From Dehalococcoidales bacterium (lineage in GTDB: Bacteria; Chloroflexota; Dehalococcoidia; Dehalococcoidales; RBG-16-60-22), in contig JAUWGD010000065.1 of assembly GCA_030606585.1 (NCBI GenBank), forward strand, positions 1 through 9,214: a DNA stretch of 9,214 nucleotides, read 5' to 3'. The notes beneath the pieces were generated by a model. That model was not told where the DNA came from. It did not search any database and saw only the letters and a list, made by a program, of their open reading frames with translations. The translations under genes and the position numbers were made by a program. Shown one piece after another: positions 1 through 6,615 of the stretch (the first letter of the stretch is position 1; every line of letters starts with the position of its first letter).

Positions 1-31
1 GGTCAGTGCGGCTTCAGGAAAGCACTAAACT

Positions 32-628
32 ATGCCAAATCTAGAGAAAGCCCGAAAGTATATATCCGACTGCGTCACGCAACCGATTGTCAATCTTCTA
101 GCCAGAACCCCGCTAACGCCGAATACCTTAACCTGGCTCGGATTTTGCATAACCGTCGGCGCCGCGGCGCTAATCTTCACCGAACACCTTCTCGCCGCCG
201 GAATCGTCGTCCTTGTGGCCGGCTTTTTCGATATGCTGGACGGGGCCCTGGCGCGCGTGACGAACCGGGTAACACGCTTCGGCGGTATACTCGATTCCAC
301 CCTCGACCGACTCTCCGAGGCCATCCTGCTGCTGGGTCTGCTGGCGGTATTCGCACGGGAGGGGCAGGTAGCCGAAAGCTTGCTCGTGGGCTTTGCCCTG
401 CTCGGCTCGCTGATGGTCAGCTATATCCGCGCCAGGATGGAGGGGCTGAGTATCGAATGCAAGGCGGGGCTGTTTACCCGACCGGAGAGGGTTATCGTGC
501 TGGCACTTGGCCTGCTGCTGAGCCAGTTCGACTATGCCCTGGTCACCGCCCTGTCCGTTATTATATTCTTCAGCTACTTCACGGCGGGGCAGAGGCTGAT
601 TTTTGCCTGGCGGCAGACAAGAAACTGA
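32..628 (+). CDS. CDP-alcohol phosphatidyltransferase family membrane protein (198 aa)
   Basis: An integral membrane enzyme that moves a phosphatidyl (or related lipid) group from a CDP-activated lipid to an alcohol, releasing CMP. The family signature D-x2-D-G-x2-A-R-x8-G-x3-D-x3-D is complete: D67, D70, G71, A74, R75, G84, D88 and D92. The rest is mostly hydrophobic, with about six likely membrane segments (near residues 32-50, 53-68, 97-108, 117-130, 152-168 and 170-187). Length fits the small single-domain members. After the catalytic motif, YIRARMEG (131-138) and TRPERVIVLALG (149-160) resemble the corresponding stretch of phosphatidylinositol-phosphate and archaetidylinositol-phosphate synthases, so an inositol-phosphate acceptor is possible. 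PgsA-type glycerophosphate transfer is the main alternative; the substrate is not settled. The ATG is preceded by AGGAAAG nine bases away, and an in-frame stop at 26-28 bounds the start. It lies 98 bases before purA on the same strand and could be co-transcribed with it. Confidence 0.93.
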   Translation: MPNLEKARKYISDCVTQPIVNLLARTPLTPNTLTWLGFCITVGAAALIFTEHLLAAGIVVLVAGFFDMLDGALARVTNRVTRFGGILDSTLDRLSEAILLLGLLAVFAREGQVAESLLVGFALLGSLMVSYIRARMEGLSIECKAGLFTRPERVIVLALGLLLSQFDYALVTALSVIIFFSYFTAGQRLIFAWRQTRN

Positions 629-649
629 TTGCCGGAATTTTTTCATGAC

Positions 650-679
650 AGACGTAAGGAGTATAGACATCCTGCGTCT
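650..679 (+). other. Imperfect hairpin in the spacer before purA
   Basis: AGACG (650-654) pairs with CGTCT (675-679), and AGGA (657-660) pairs with TCCT (670-673). The two helices are separated by a TA/G internal loop and closed by a nine-base loop. Only a short T run follows directly. A run of seven T (703-709) lies 23 bases further on with no hairpin immediately before it. This could be a weak terminator for the upstream phosphatidyltransferase gene or a leader structure for purA. I could not identify a convincing sigma-70 type promoter in the 98-base spacer. Confidence 0.3.
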
Positions 680-726
680 TTGGTAGTAGAACTTATGCTG
701 GATTTTTTTGCAGAACGGAGGAAACT

Positions 727-2010
727 ATGCCAGTCGCTGCTGTAATCGGAGCCCAATGGGGAGACGAAGGAAAAGGTAAGATTGTCGACATGCTGGCGGA
801 GAAAGCCAGGTACGTGGTGCGTTTTTCCGGAGGGGACAACGCCGGCCATACGGTCGTTAACCCTCTCGGCGAGTTTAAATTACGACTCACGCCTTCCGGG
901 ATTTTCTATCCCGGCACAATATCGATAATAGGCAACGGCGTGGTGCTTAATCCCGCCGTGCTTCTCAGCGAGATAGAAGAATTGAACTCACGCAAGGTGG
1001 ACACATCCCGTCTTTATATCAGCGACCGCGCCCACCTGATAATGCCCTACCATATCATCATCGAGGGCATGGAAGAGGACTCGCTGGGCGGTAAAGCCAT
1101 CGGCACCACACGCAAGGGCATCGGCCCCGCCTATGTCGATAAAGTGGCCAGAACCGGCATCAGGGCAGGCGACCTGCTGGACAAGGAGGTACTGAGAGAG
1201 AGGCTTACCCTGGCGCTCGAACATAAAAACAAAATCATCACGAAAGTATTCGGGAAAGAGCCATTATCGTTCGATGAAATATACAGCCAGTACTGCGAAT
1301 ATGCCGATAAATTGTCTCCGCTTATCTGCGACACGACCGTCATGCTGGCCGCGGCGCTTGACCGCAACGAATCTATCCTCCTCGAAGGTGCCCAGGGGGT
1401 CTTGCTCGACCCCGATTTCGGCACCTATCCCTACGTAACGTCATCATCACCGATGGCCGGCAATGCCTGCCTGGGGTCAGGACTCGGCCCGAACCAGCTA
1501 AACCATACCCTGGGAGTGTTCAAGGCCTTTCAAACGAGAGTGGGCGCGGGCCCGATGCCCACGGAACTCGACGACGAAATCGGCGATGCCATAAGAGAAT
1601 ACGGCGACGAATACGGCACCGTTACCCGGAGGCCCCGCCGCTGCGGATGGTTCGATGCCGTGGCGGCCCGACTCAGTAAACGCGTTAACGGATTCACCAG
1701 CATCGCCGTCACCCGTCTCGATATCCTCGATATGCTGGCGCGAATCAAGATATGCACCGGCTATAAAGTCAACGGAGAGACAATCGACAATTTCCCGGCC
1801 AGCGTCACCACTCTGGCAAAGTGCCAGCCCATTTACGAAGAACTCCCGGGATGGGAAAAACACACCGGCAACATACGAATCTATAAAGATTTACCGCCAA
1901 AAGCGCAACGGTATGTCAAGAGGTTAGAGGAGCTAATCGGCTGCCCGGCAAGCCTGATTTCCGTAGGCAAGAGGCGCGAGCAGACCATCGTCCGGAAGTC
2001 GATTTTTTAA
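727..2010 (+). CDS. purA: Adenylosuccinate synthetase
   Basis: Cytoplasmic GTP-dependent enzyme that joins IMP and aspartate to give adenylosuccinate, the first committed step to AMP. The N-terminal signature QWGDEGKGK (10-18) places the catalytic Asp at D13, and GGDNAGHT (35-42) places the catalytic His at H41, the same numbering as the well-studied enzymes. Further family blocks are GIGPAYVDKVARTGIR, LLEGAQGVLLDPDFGTYPY, the IMP/aspartate loop region RRPRRCGWFD, and the C-terminal SVGKRREQTIV. At 427 residues it is full length. The ATG has GGAGG (717-721) five bases upstream. The stop is followed after 42 bases by the exported-protein gene on the same strand, with no terminator between them, so read-through into that gene is possible. 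Confidence 0.98.
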   Translation: MPVAAVIGAQWGDEGKGKIVDMLAEKARYVVRFSGGDNAGHTVVNPLGEFKLRLTPSGIFYPGTISIIGNGVVLNPAVLLSEIEELNSRKVDTSRLYISDRAHLIMPYHIIIEGMEEDSLGGKAIGTTRKGIGPAYVDKVARTGIRAGDLLDKEVLRERLTLALEHKNKIITKVFGKEPLSFDEIYSQYCEYADKLSPLICDTTVMLAAALDRNESILLEGAQGVLLDPDFGTYPYVTSSSPMAGNACLGSGLGPNQLNHTLGVFKAFQTRVGAGPMPTELDDEIGDAIREYGDEYGTVTRRPRRCGWFDAVAARLSKRVNGFTSIAVTRLDILDMLARIKICTGYKVNGETIDNFPASVTTLAKCQPIYEELPGWEKHTGNIRIYKDLPPKAQRYVKRLEELIGCPASLISVGKRREQTIVRKSIF

Positions 2011-2036
2011 TAGGAAATGGGAATAGATATCTCGGA

Positions 2037-2047
2037 AAGGGGAGGTG
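2037..2047 (+). promoter_or_regulatory. Ribosome binding site fixing the start of the exported-protein gene
   Basis: The stretch AAGGGGAGGTG contains GGAGG at 2041-2045, seven bases before the ATG at 2053. The open frame also has an ATG at 2017, but that start lacks a good Shine-Dalgarno site and would put twelve charged or polar residues in front of the signal peptide. The site therefore supports 2053. Confidence 0.8.
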
Positions 2048-2052
2048 CGAAA

Positions 2053-3501
2053 ATGAAGCAATTGGCTGTAATTCTGATGACTGTAATGTTAGTGGTATCC
2101 GGACTCTCGGGAAGCTGCAAAAGTGAAGAAGAGAAATTGAAAGAAGAGCTGTTTCCTAAGATGGAGGAAATGGGCTCTCTGCCTGCTCTCAAGTACATTG
2201 AAAAGCCGGAAGCAAAGGGGAAACTTCAGGTTTCTGCTGAGGTTAACAAGGAGCACTGGGAGCGACTGGGAGCATTGAGTATTGAAGTAAATGTGAAGAA
2301 CAAAACAGATCAGACCTTGTTGAAAGTTATTGTTACTCATACCTTGATAGATAAGTCAGGTAATGTGTTAGTGAGAAATGGTTATGGAGTAGGTTCCGAA
2401 ATCAACAATCTTAAATCAGGAGAGGTTAGTACAGCCAATTTAGAGATGCTGGTTGTTAATAAGGCAGAGACCATCGGCCAAGTTGAGTATTCACTCAGGG
2501 ATATCCAGTTTGCTGGGGAAAGCAGTATGGCACCAGCGCTGGCTCCAACGCCTACTCAAACTACCTTAGAAGTTGCCAATTTAGATCTCTCTGAATTAAT
2601 TGAGTTGCGCAAAGCTGTAGATGAATTTATAACATCGGCAAGGCTAATCGCAAATGAAAATGAGGAAAGCTTGCTTAACCAAGCCAATACCATTATGGGA
2701 GCAATTCAATCTGATAGCAAAGTGGGTAATCTTGTCGCTGAGAAGACCGAGGAAGAAAGGTTTGTTCTGGACGTTTTAGGGGAGATATTTGCTGTGGGGG
2801 TAGAGCACTTCTACAATGTCCCATCGCCGGTAGCGTGGGCAATAACAAAAAGCGCTGAGGAACTCGGTAACCGGATAGCTGAGTGGCAGGTGCTTGGGCA
2901 CCTGAGTTTAGCTACATTGACTCAGCTTGATAGTGGCGTTATGGAAATTGTATATCATAAGGAACAAGGTGAAGTCTGGGTCAACTTCGATATCCATGAC
3001 CCAACTGGTCGGGTATGCATGTACATACCAGTTGAGCCATGCTTAGTATCACCTGAGGGCCATGGTAACGTAGTTCTTTCCGAAGGAGTAAGGCCAGTCA
3101 TAGAGAAATGCAGGATTGCCTACCGATTCGATAGCCAAGCTGTTACGTCTAAAGAAACAGAAGAAACAAATATCTACACCAAATCAAATTACCCTAGAGA
3201 TCCACAAACCCCAGTAGAGACTCTGGTTTTATTCGTCTTTCTCTGCGATAAAGGCGATTACACTGTAGCTGGAGCTATGTGCACAGAAGATTTCATGGAA
3301 GAGTACGGTTCTACCAAAACCATGTGGAATTATATTTCAGGAGGGGTGTCGCTCTCTAAAGTAGAGATAATCGACACGCAGTTAAATGGGAGCCGGGGCA
3401 AAGCACGTGTAGAGATTTTGCTGTACTTTTCAGATGGAAGCACCTATAATAGCATCCCATTCCTAGAGAAAGAGGATGGAATTTGGAAAATCGAGGCGTA
3501 A
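2053..3501 (+). CDS. Putative exported lipoprotein of unknown function (482 aa) with Ig-like and NTF2-like regions
   Basis: I do not recognise this as a named protein. The N terminus, MKQLAVILMTVMLVVSGLSG, is a typical signal peptide ending at C22. The lipobox S-G-S-C is imperfect (Ser rather than Leu/Val at -3), so lipid attachment is probable rather than certain. Residues about 58-152 are beta-rich with VNVKNKTDQTL and DKSGNV, which resembles FxLYD or Ig-like domains of bacterial surface proteins. Residues 159-172 form an Ala/Pro/Thr linker. Residues about 175-285 look largely helical. Residues about 295-360 are beta-rich with scattered cysteines (C322, C330, C353). The C-terminal part from about 385 to the end (CDKGDYTVA, then YFSDGSTYNS, DGIWKIEA) resembles NTF2-like or DUF4878-type domains. 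Base composition is clearly AT-richer than its neighbours: 18 G/C in bases 2281-2340, against 34 in the purA stretch 1021-1080. It may have been acquired by transfer. Domain names are by resemblance only. Confidence 0.85.
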   Translation: MKQLAVILMTVMLVVSGLSGSCKSEEEKLKEELFPKMEEMGSLPALKYIEKPEAKGKLQVSAEVNKEHWERLGALSIEVNVKNKTDQTLLKVIVTHTLIDKSGNVLVRNGYGVGSEINNLKSGEVSTANLEMLVVNKAETIGQVEYSLRDIQFAGESSMAPALAPTPTQTTLEVANLDLSELIELRKAVDEFITSARLIANENEESLLNQANTIMGAIQSDSKVGNLVAEKTEEERFVLDVLGEIFAVGVEHFYNVPSPVAWAITKSAEELGNRIAEWQVLGHLSLATLTQLDSGVMEIVYHKEQGEVWVNFDIHDPTGRVCMYIPVEPCLVSPEGHGNVVLSEGVRPVIEKCRIAYRFDSQAVTSKETEETNIYTKSNYPRDPQTPVETLVLFVFLCDKGDYTVAGAMCTEDFMEEYGSTKTMWNYISGGVSLSKVEIIDTQLNGSRGKARVEILLYFSDGSTYNSIPFLEKEDGIWKIEA

Positions 3502-3558
3502 ACGACCTAATTATAAAAACCAATTTAATTCCTGCAGCTTGAGGAATAGTAAGTAATT

Positions 3559-3714
3559 ATGAAAAACGATAATAGAGAGCAAATACCTCTTCTGTCCAAG
3601 TCTCGTTTTATGTCCGGTTTACAGTGCCATAAACGGCTTTATCTGGAATGTTTTCACCCCTCTTAAACAACCCGTAGTGCTGAGTAACGAAACCTATGGG
3701 ATAAGCAGAGAATG
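3559..3714 (+). pseudogene. Decayed N-terminal fragment resembling a DUF2779-family protein
   Basis: An ATG at 3559 opens a 35-codon frame that stops at 3664-3666. Its core, SKSRFMSGLQCHKRLYLE, closely resembles the conserved N terminus of DUF2779-domain proteins as I remember them (LSKSR...GLQCPKRLYL). Complete members of the family run to several hundred residues. The Cys-x-Lys-Arg motif recalls the first cysteine of Cas4/RecB-like nucleases. Read through the first stop, the same frame gives TTRSAE, a second TAA at 3685-3687, and then RNLWDKQRMI before the sequence passes into the repeat. The second TAA differs from a Gln codon (CAA) by one transition. The remainder of the gene is absent, so it is probably dead. 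A GAGGA lies 13 bases before the ATG, too far for good initiation. The end point is approximate. The family assignment rests on memory of a short motif. Confidence 0.55.
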
Positions 3715-3795
3715 ATACGAGGGCGGCAGGGTGGGAATAGATAACAAACGAGGGGTGGCAGGGAGGTCTGGATTCCGGCTTTCGCCGGAATGACA
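3711..3795. repeat. Dispersed REP-like repeat with palindrome and degenerate tandem units
   Basis: ATTCCGGC (3772-3779) and GCCGGAAT (3784-3791) form a perfect 8-bp inverted repeat around a TTTC loop. This is the well-known type of repeat that translates as FRRKPES on the opposite strand. To its left, ACGAGGGCGGCAGGG (3717-3731) and ACGAGGGGTGGCAGGG (3748-3763) are near-identical direct copies about 31 bases apart. GAATGA-like starts occur at 3710, 3735 and 3788. The element looks like a small mobile or dispersed repeat that interrupts the remnant to its left. Copy number cannot be judged from this window. Confidence 0.6.
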
Positions 3796-3805
3796 AACAG
3801 GCGGG

Positions 3806-3834
3806 AAAAGGAGAGGGGGGCTTACGCCCCTCTC
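3806..3834 (-). terminator. Probable intrinsic terminator of the rpsO-pnp-dapB-asd-dapA operon
   Basis: GAGAGGGG (3811-3818) and CCCCTCTC (3827-3834) make a perfect 8-bp GC-rich stem. A further GC/GC pair can form inside, past a bulged G, around a TTAC loop. Read on the minus strand, it begins 21 bases after the dapA stop and is followed by CTTTT (complement of 3806-3810). The T run is short, so termination may be incomplete. Confidence 0.65.
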
Positions 3835-3855
3835 AGTGTTTCTGTTCAGTGAAAA

Positions 3856-4746
3856 TTACGCCTTTATATCTATGGTGTATTTCTTTAAGGTCTCGATGAT
3901 AGCAGCCCCCGCTTTTTCATCGGGCGGGAGGAGGGGTAAACGCGGTGCGCCCACCTGCATGCCGACTTGATTGAGAGCATATTTAACGGGACCGGGGTTG
4001 GGCTGGATAAAGAGCACGTTCACCAGCGGCACCAGGTGGTTGTGAATGGCCGCGGCCTCTTTCACGTTATTGTCCAGAACGTATTCCATCATTTTCCTGA
4101 CCTGCTTACCGACGAGATGGGTGACAACGCCGATAACACCGTAGCCGCCGAGGGTCATGATATGAAAGGTATCGTTGTCATTGCCGCTCCAGACGTAAAA
4201 GCCTTCCGCGGCATTGCTGATTACCTTGGAGACGTGTTCCATATCGCCGTTGGCTTCCTTAACACCGACAATGTTATCAATCTGGCTCAACCGGACAATG
4301 GTATCCGGCGTCATATTGACAATCACACGCCCCGGTATGTTGTACATAATAATGGGCAGGCTGGTGCTCTCAGCGACGGCCTTGAAGTGCTGGTAGATGC
4401 CTTCCTGAGTAGGCTTGTTATAATACGGCACTACCGACAGGCAGGCATCCACGCCGATTTTCTCCGCTCCCTCGGTGGCTTCCACGGCCTCGGAGGTGCT
4501 GTTGCTGCCGGTATAGGCAACAATAGTCCCCCTATCGCCCACTACTGATTTCACCTCGGTGAACAGGCGCAGCTCTTCCTCCCAGGAAAGTGTCGGCGCT
4601 TCCCCGGTGGTGGCGGCAACAACCAAGCCGTCGCTCCCCGAATCGAGCAGAGCCAGCGCCAGTTTTTTGGCCTGTTCGTAATCGACTTCCCCGTTATCCT
4701 TGAACGGAGTTACCATGGCTGTTAAGAACCGTCCCAACTTCTTCAT
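3856..4746 (-). CDS. dapA: 4-hydroxy-tetrahydrodipicolinate synthase
   Basis: Condenses pyruvate with aspartate semialdehyde in the lysine/diaminopimelate pathway; a cytoplasmic TIM-barrel Schiff-base enzyme. Key residues are all visible: the TTGE loop (T46, T47), PYYNKP (107-112) with the proton-relay tyrosine at Y108 or Y109, YNIPGR (135-140) with the second active-site tyrosine Y135 and carboxylate-binding R140, and the Schiff-base lysine K163 in GVKEANGD. Length (296 aa) is normal for the family. The ATG start has AAGGAGG nine bases upstream, embedded in the last codons of asd. Only two bases separate the asd stop from this start, so translation is probably coupled. It is the last gene of the operon. 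Two family relatives with similar folds, N-acetylneuraminate lyase and KDG aldolase, are unlikely given the asd and dapB neighbours. Confidence 0.97.
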   Translation of the reverse strand: MKKLGRFLTAMVTPFKDNGEVDYEQAKKLALALLDSGSDGLVVAATTGEAPTLSWEEELRLFTEVKSVVGDRGTIVAYTGSNSTSEAVEATEGAEKIGVDACLSVVPYYNKPTQEGIYQHFKAVAESTSLPIIMYNIPGRVIVNMTPDTIVRLSQIDNIVGVKEANGDMEHVSKVISNAAEGFYVWSGNDNDTFHIMTLGGYGVIGVVTHLVGKQVRKMMEYVLDNNVKEAAAIHNHLVPLVNVLFIQPNPGPVKYALNQVGMQVGAPRLPLLPPDEKAGAAIIETLKKYTIDIKA

Positions 4747-4748
4747 GG

Positions 4749-5792
4749 TTACTGGCCTCCTTCCGGTTTTACCCAGTCACGTTTTATCATCTCTTCGGCA
4801 ATCTGGATTGTGTTGAGAGCCGCTCCCTTGCGCAAATTATCGGCGACAATCCACATAACCAGGCCGTTGGGATGCGAGGCATCCTTCCGGATACGGCCGA
4901 CAAAGGTATCGTCGGTTCCGGCCGCCGACCACGCCTGCGGATACAGGCTGATAGCCGGGTCATCCAGCACCCTGACACCGGGAGCCCGCGAGAGTATCTG
5001 CTGAGCTTCCTCCACCTCCATCGGACGTGTAAATTCCACGTGGACCGCCTCGCTATGGCCTATCACTACCGGCACGCGCGCGCAGGTAGCCGATACCGCG
5101 ATACTATCGGCGTGCATTATCTTCCTGGTTTCTTCCAGCATTTTCCACTCTTCCCTGGTGTACCCGTTATCCAGAAAGACATCAATCTCCGGCAGCACGT
5201 TAAAGGCTATCTGGTGCGGGTAGACATGCGGAACGGTATCCTGCCCCTCCAGCACCTGCCTGGCCTGGGTTCTCAACTCCTCGACCGCGGCGATACCGGT
5301 GCCTCCCACCGACTGATAGGTATCAACCACGATACGCTTGATAGGGTTAACCTTATGCAGGGGATACAAAGCCATGACCATCTGAATGGTGGAGCAGTTG
5401 GGATTGGCGATAATACCCTTATGCAGTCTGATATCCTCGGGGTTGACCTCGGGCACCACCAGCGGCACGTCCTTATCCATTCTCCAGGCCGAGCTGTTAT
5501 CAACGACCACAGCGCCGACCCTGGCGGCGAGCGGCGAAAAATGGCGGCTCTGTTCGGCCCCGGCCGAAAAAAGGGCAATTTCCACACCCTCGAAAGAATC
5601 GCCGGTGGTCTCTTCTACCTCAATTTCCCGGTTACCGACCGGCAGTTTCCTGCCCGCCGAGCGGTCCGACGCCAGAAGCCGAAGCGAAGCCATAGGGAAT
5701 TTCCGCTGGAGCAGAATCTTGATAAACTCCTGCCCCACCAGCCCGGTAGCCCCTATTATAGCTACATGATAGTCCTTCACTTTTTCCCTCAC
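4749..5792 (-). CDS. asd: Aspartate-semialdehyde dehydrogenase
   Basis: Reduces aspartyl phosphate with NADPH to aspartate semialdehyde, the substrate of the adjacent dapA product and the branch point to threonine and methionine. Visible features are the Rossmann motif GATGLVG (14-20), SSAWRMDKDVPLVVPEVN, the catalytic cysteine C133 in NPNCSTIQ, Q160 in DTYQ, R239, and the acid/base histidine H246 in GHSEAVHVE. Length (347 aa) is typical. The block after Q160 reads SVGGTG, where many family members have SVSGAG. The GTG at 5792 overlaps the dapB stop by four bases (GTGA). A second in-frame GTG at 5780 has the better Shine-Dalgarno site (GAGGG, five bases away) and would give MKDYHVAIIGATG, so the true protein may be four residues shorter. 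Confidence 0.96.
   Translation of the reverse strand: MREKVKDYHVAIIGATGLVGQEFIKILLQRKFPMASLRLLASDRSAGRKLPVGNREIEVEETTGDSFEGVEIALFSAGAEQSRHFSPLAARVGAVVVDNSSAWRMDKDVPLVVPEVNPEDIRLHKGIIANPNCSTIQMVMALYPLHKVNPIKRIVVDTYQSVGGTGIAAVEELRTQARQVLEGQDTVPHVYPHQIAFNVLPEIDVFLDNGYTREEWKMLEETRKIMHADSIAVSATCARVPVVIGHSEAVHVEFTRPMEVEEAQQILSRAPGVRVLDDPAISLYPQAWSAAGTDDTFVGRIRKDASHPNGLVMWIVADNLRKGAALNTIQIAEEMIKRDWVKPEGGQ
5786..5790 (-). promoter_or_regulatory. Ribosome binding site that would favour the inner asd start
   Basis: Minus-strand GAGGG is followed by AAAAA and then GTG at 5780-5778. The outer GTG (5792-5790), which overlaps the dapB stop, has no comparable site, only a weak TTGGG. The choice between coupled reinitiation at the outer GTG and direct initiation at the inner one is open. 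Confidence 0.45.
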
Positions 5793-6583
5793 AGACCCAA
5801 TAATTTATCCAGTCCGTAAATAAATCCTTTTCGTTTCATTACTTCTTTAACAGCCAGCAATACGCCGGGCATGAAAGCCTCCCGGCTAATCTGGTCGTGT
5901 CTTATCCTGAGCGTCTGGCCATCCGTACCCAGAATAACTTCCTGGTGCGCCATAAAGCCGGGCAGACGCACGGCGTGTATATTTACCCCTTCAACCGATT
6001 TCCCGCGCGCCGGCGAGTCCTCTCCCACTACCGCCGGCGGGAGGAAGGGCTTGCCCCTGGCCTCGGCCATAACCCTGGCCGTCATCTGAGACGTACCCGA
6101 AGGCGCATCCAGCTTGCGGTCGTGGTGCTGCTCTATAATTTCCGCATGGTCGAAATACTTGCCGGCTACTTTAGCCAGGTGCATCATAAGGACGGCCCCG
6201 AGCGCGAAATTAGGCGCCACCACGATGCCAATCTCGTTAGCCTCTGCCAGCTTCTGCATTTCATCAAGGTCGTCAGCGGTGAAGCCGGTAGTGCCGATAA
6301 CCATGTTAACGCCACGCTTTGATGCCGTGCGTACGGCCGGCATACTTGCCCTGGCGATACTGAAATCGACGATGACATCCGGCTGGCAGCTTTCGATGAT
6401 GGCGGCAAGGTCAGCCGAGAAGGGCACCGTGCCGGAACCGTCCGGCAGAGTCAGGTACTCCGCCGGGACATTGACGTCAACGGCTCCTACCAGCTGCATT
6501 TCCGGCTCCCGGCAGACGGCTTTCACCACCTCCTGTCCTACCCTGCCTGACGCTCCATATACCACTACCTTAATACGTTCCAT
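5789..6583 (-). CDS. dapB: 4-hydroxy-tetrahydrodipicolinate reductase
   Basis: Reduces the dapA product with NAD(P)H to tetrahydrodipicolinate. The N-terminal Rossmann motif GASGRVG (10-16) is followed by GTTGFT (97-102), APNFALGAVLMM (123-134), and the catalytic and substrate-binding block EQHHDRKLDAPSGT (151-164) with H153/H154 and K157. The C-terminal cofactor and tetramer part ends with HDQISREAFMPG. I place the start at the ATG at 6583, giving 264 residues, the usual family length. An in-frame TTG at 6598 would add five residues (MRCSI), but it sits on the Shine-Dalgarno sequence itself. The gene begins 32 bases after the pnp stop and its TGA overlaps the outer asd start. Confidence 0.96.
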   Translation of the reverse strand: MERIKVVVYGASGRVGQEVVKAVCREPEMQLVGAVDVNVPAEYLTLPDGSGTVPFSADLAAIIESCQPDVIVDFSIARASMPAVRTASKRGVNMVIGTTGFTADDLDEMQKLAEANEIGIVVAPNFALGAVLMMHLAKVAGKYFDHAEIIEQHHDRKLDAPSGTSQMTARVMAEARGKPFLPPAVVGEDSPARGKSVEGVNIHAVRLPGFMAHQEVILGTDGQTLRIRHDQISREAFMPGVLLAVKEVMKRKGFIYGLDKLLGL

Positions 6584-6590
6584 AATAGAA

Positions 6591-6596
6591 CACCTC
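6591..6596 (-). promoter_or_regulatory. Ribosome binding site fixing the dapB start
   Basis: GAGGTG on the minus strand lies seven bases before the ATG at 6583. It overlaps the alternative TTG at 6598-6596, which therefore is very unlikely to be the start. Confidence 0.75.
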
Positions 6597-6615
6597 AATA
6601 AAAATTGGGAAGATA

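Larger units (their letters stand above)
3502..3855. other. Long intergenic region: gene remnant, repeat and terminator
   Basis: This 354-base gap between two convergent genes holds no intact gene. From left to right it contains an AT-rich start, a short broken reading frame resembling the N terminus of DUF2779 proteins (3559 onward), a GC-rich repetitive segment with a perfect palindrome (about 3711-3795), and a hairpin serving the minus-strand operon (3806-3834). Confidence 0.7.

Noticed and set aside
170..670. 166-residue minus-strand open frame opposite the phosphatidyltransferase
   Set aside because: Low-complexity Gln-rich shadow of a gene with a complete catalytic motif.
662..699. Possible -10 boxes (TATAGA at 662, TATGCT at 694) upstream of purA
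   Set aside because: Neither has an acceptable -35 hexamer at the right spacing, so no promoter is called.
3528..3547. Small inverted repeat ATTCCT/AGGAAT after the exported-protein gene
   Set aside because: Only six base pairs with an eight-base loop, AT-containing stem and no T run; too weak to call a terminator.
3617..3715. Protein-like open stretch on the plus strand (VYSAINGFIWNVF...) overlapping the DUF2779-like remnant
   Set aside because: It lies in a different frame from the much more convincing DUF2779-like core, has no start codon and matches no family I know. Taken as a chance open stretch.
3608..3796. 62-residue minus-strand frame beginning MSFRRKPESRPP
   Set aside because: The FRRKPES start is the usual false translation of a palindromic dispersed repeat. 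The rest runs antisense across the pseudogene remnant and has no ribosome binding site or family resemblance.
4872..5819. 315-residue plus-strand open frame opposite asd
   Set aside because: It is the antisense shadow of asd. The protein on the other strand has all catalytic motifs, while this one is rich in His/Arg/Gly with no recognisable domain.
6598..6598. Longer dapB start at a TTG codon (6598)
   Set aside because: The TTG overlaps the GAGGTG ribosome binding site of the ATG at 6583, and the extra residues MRCSI are not expected for the family.
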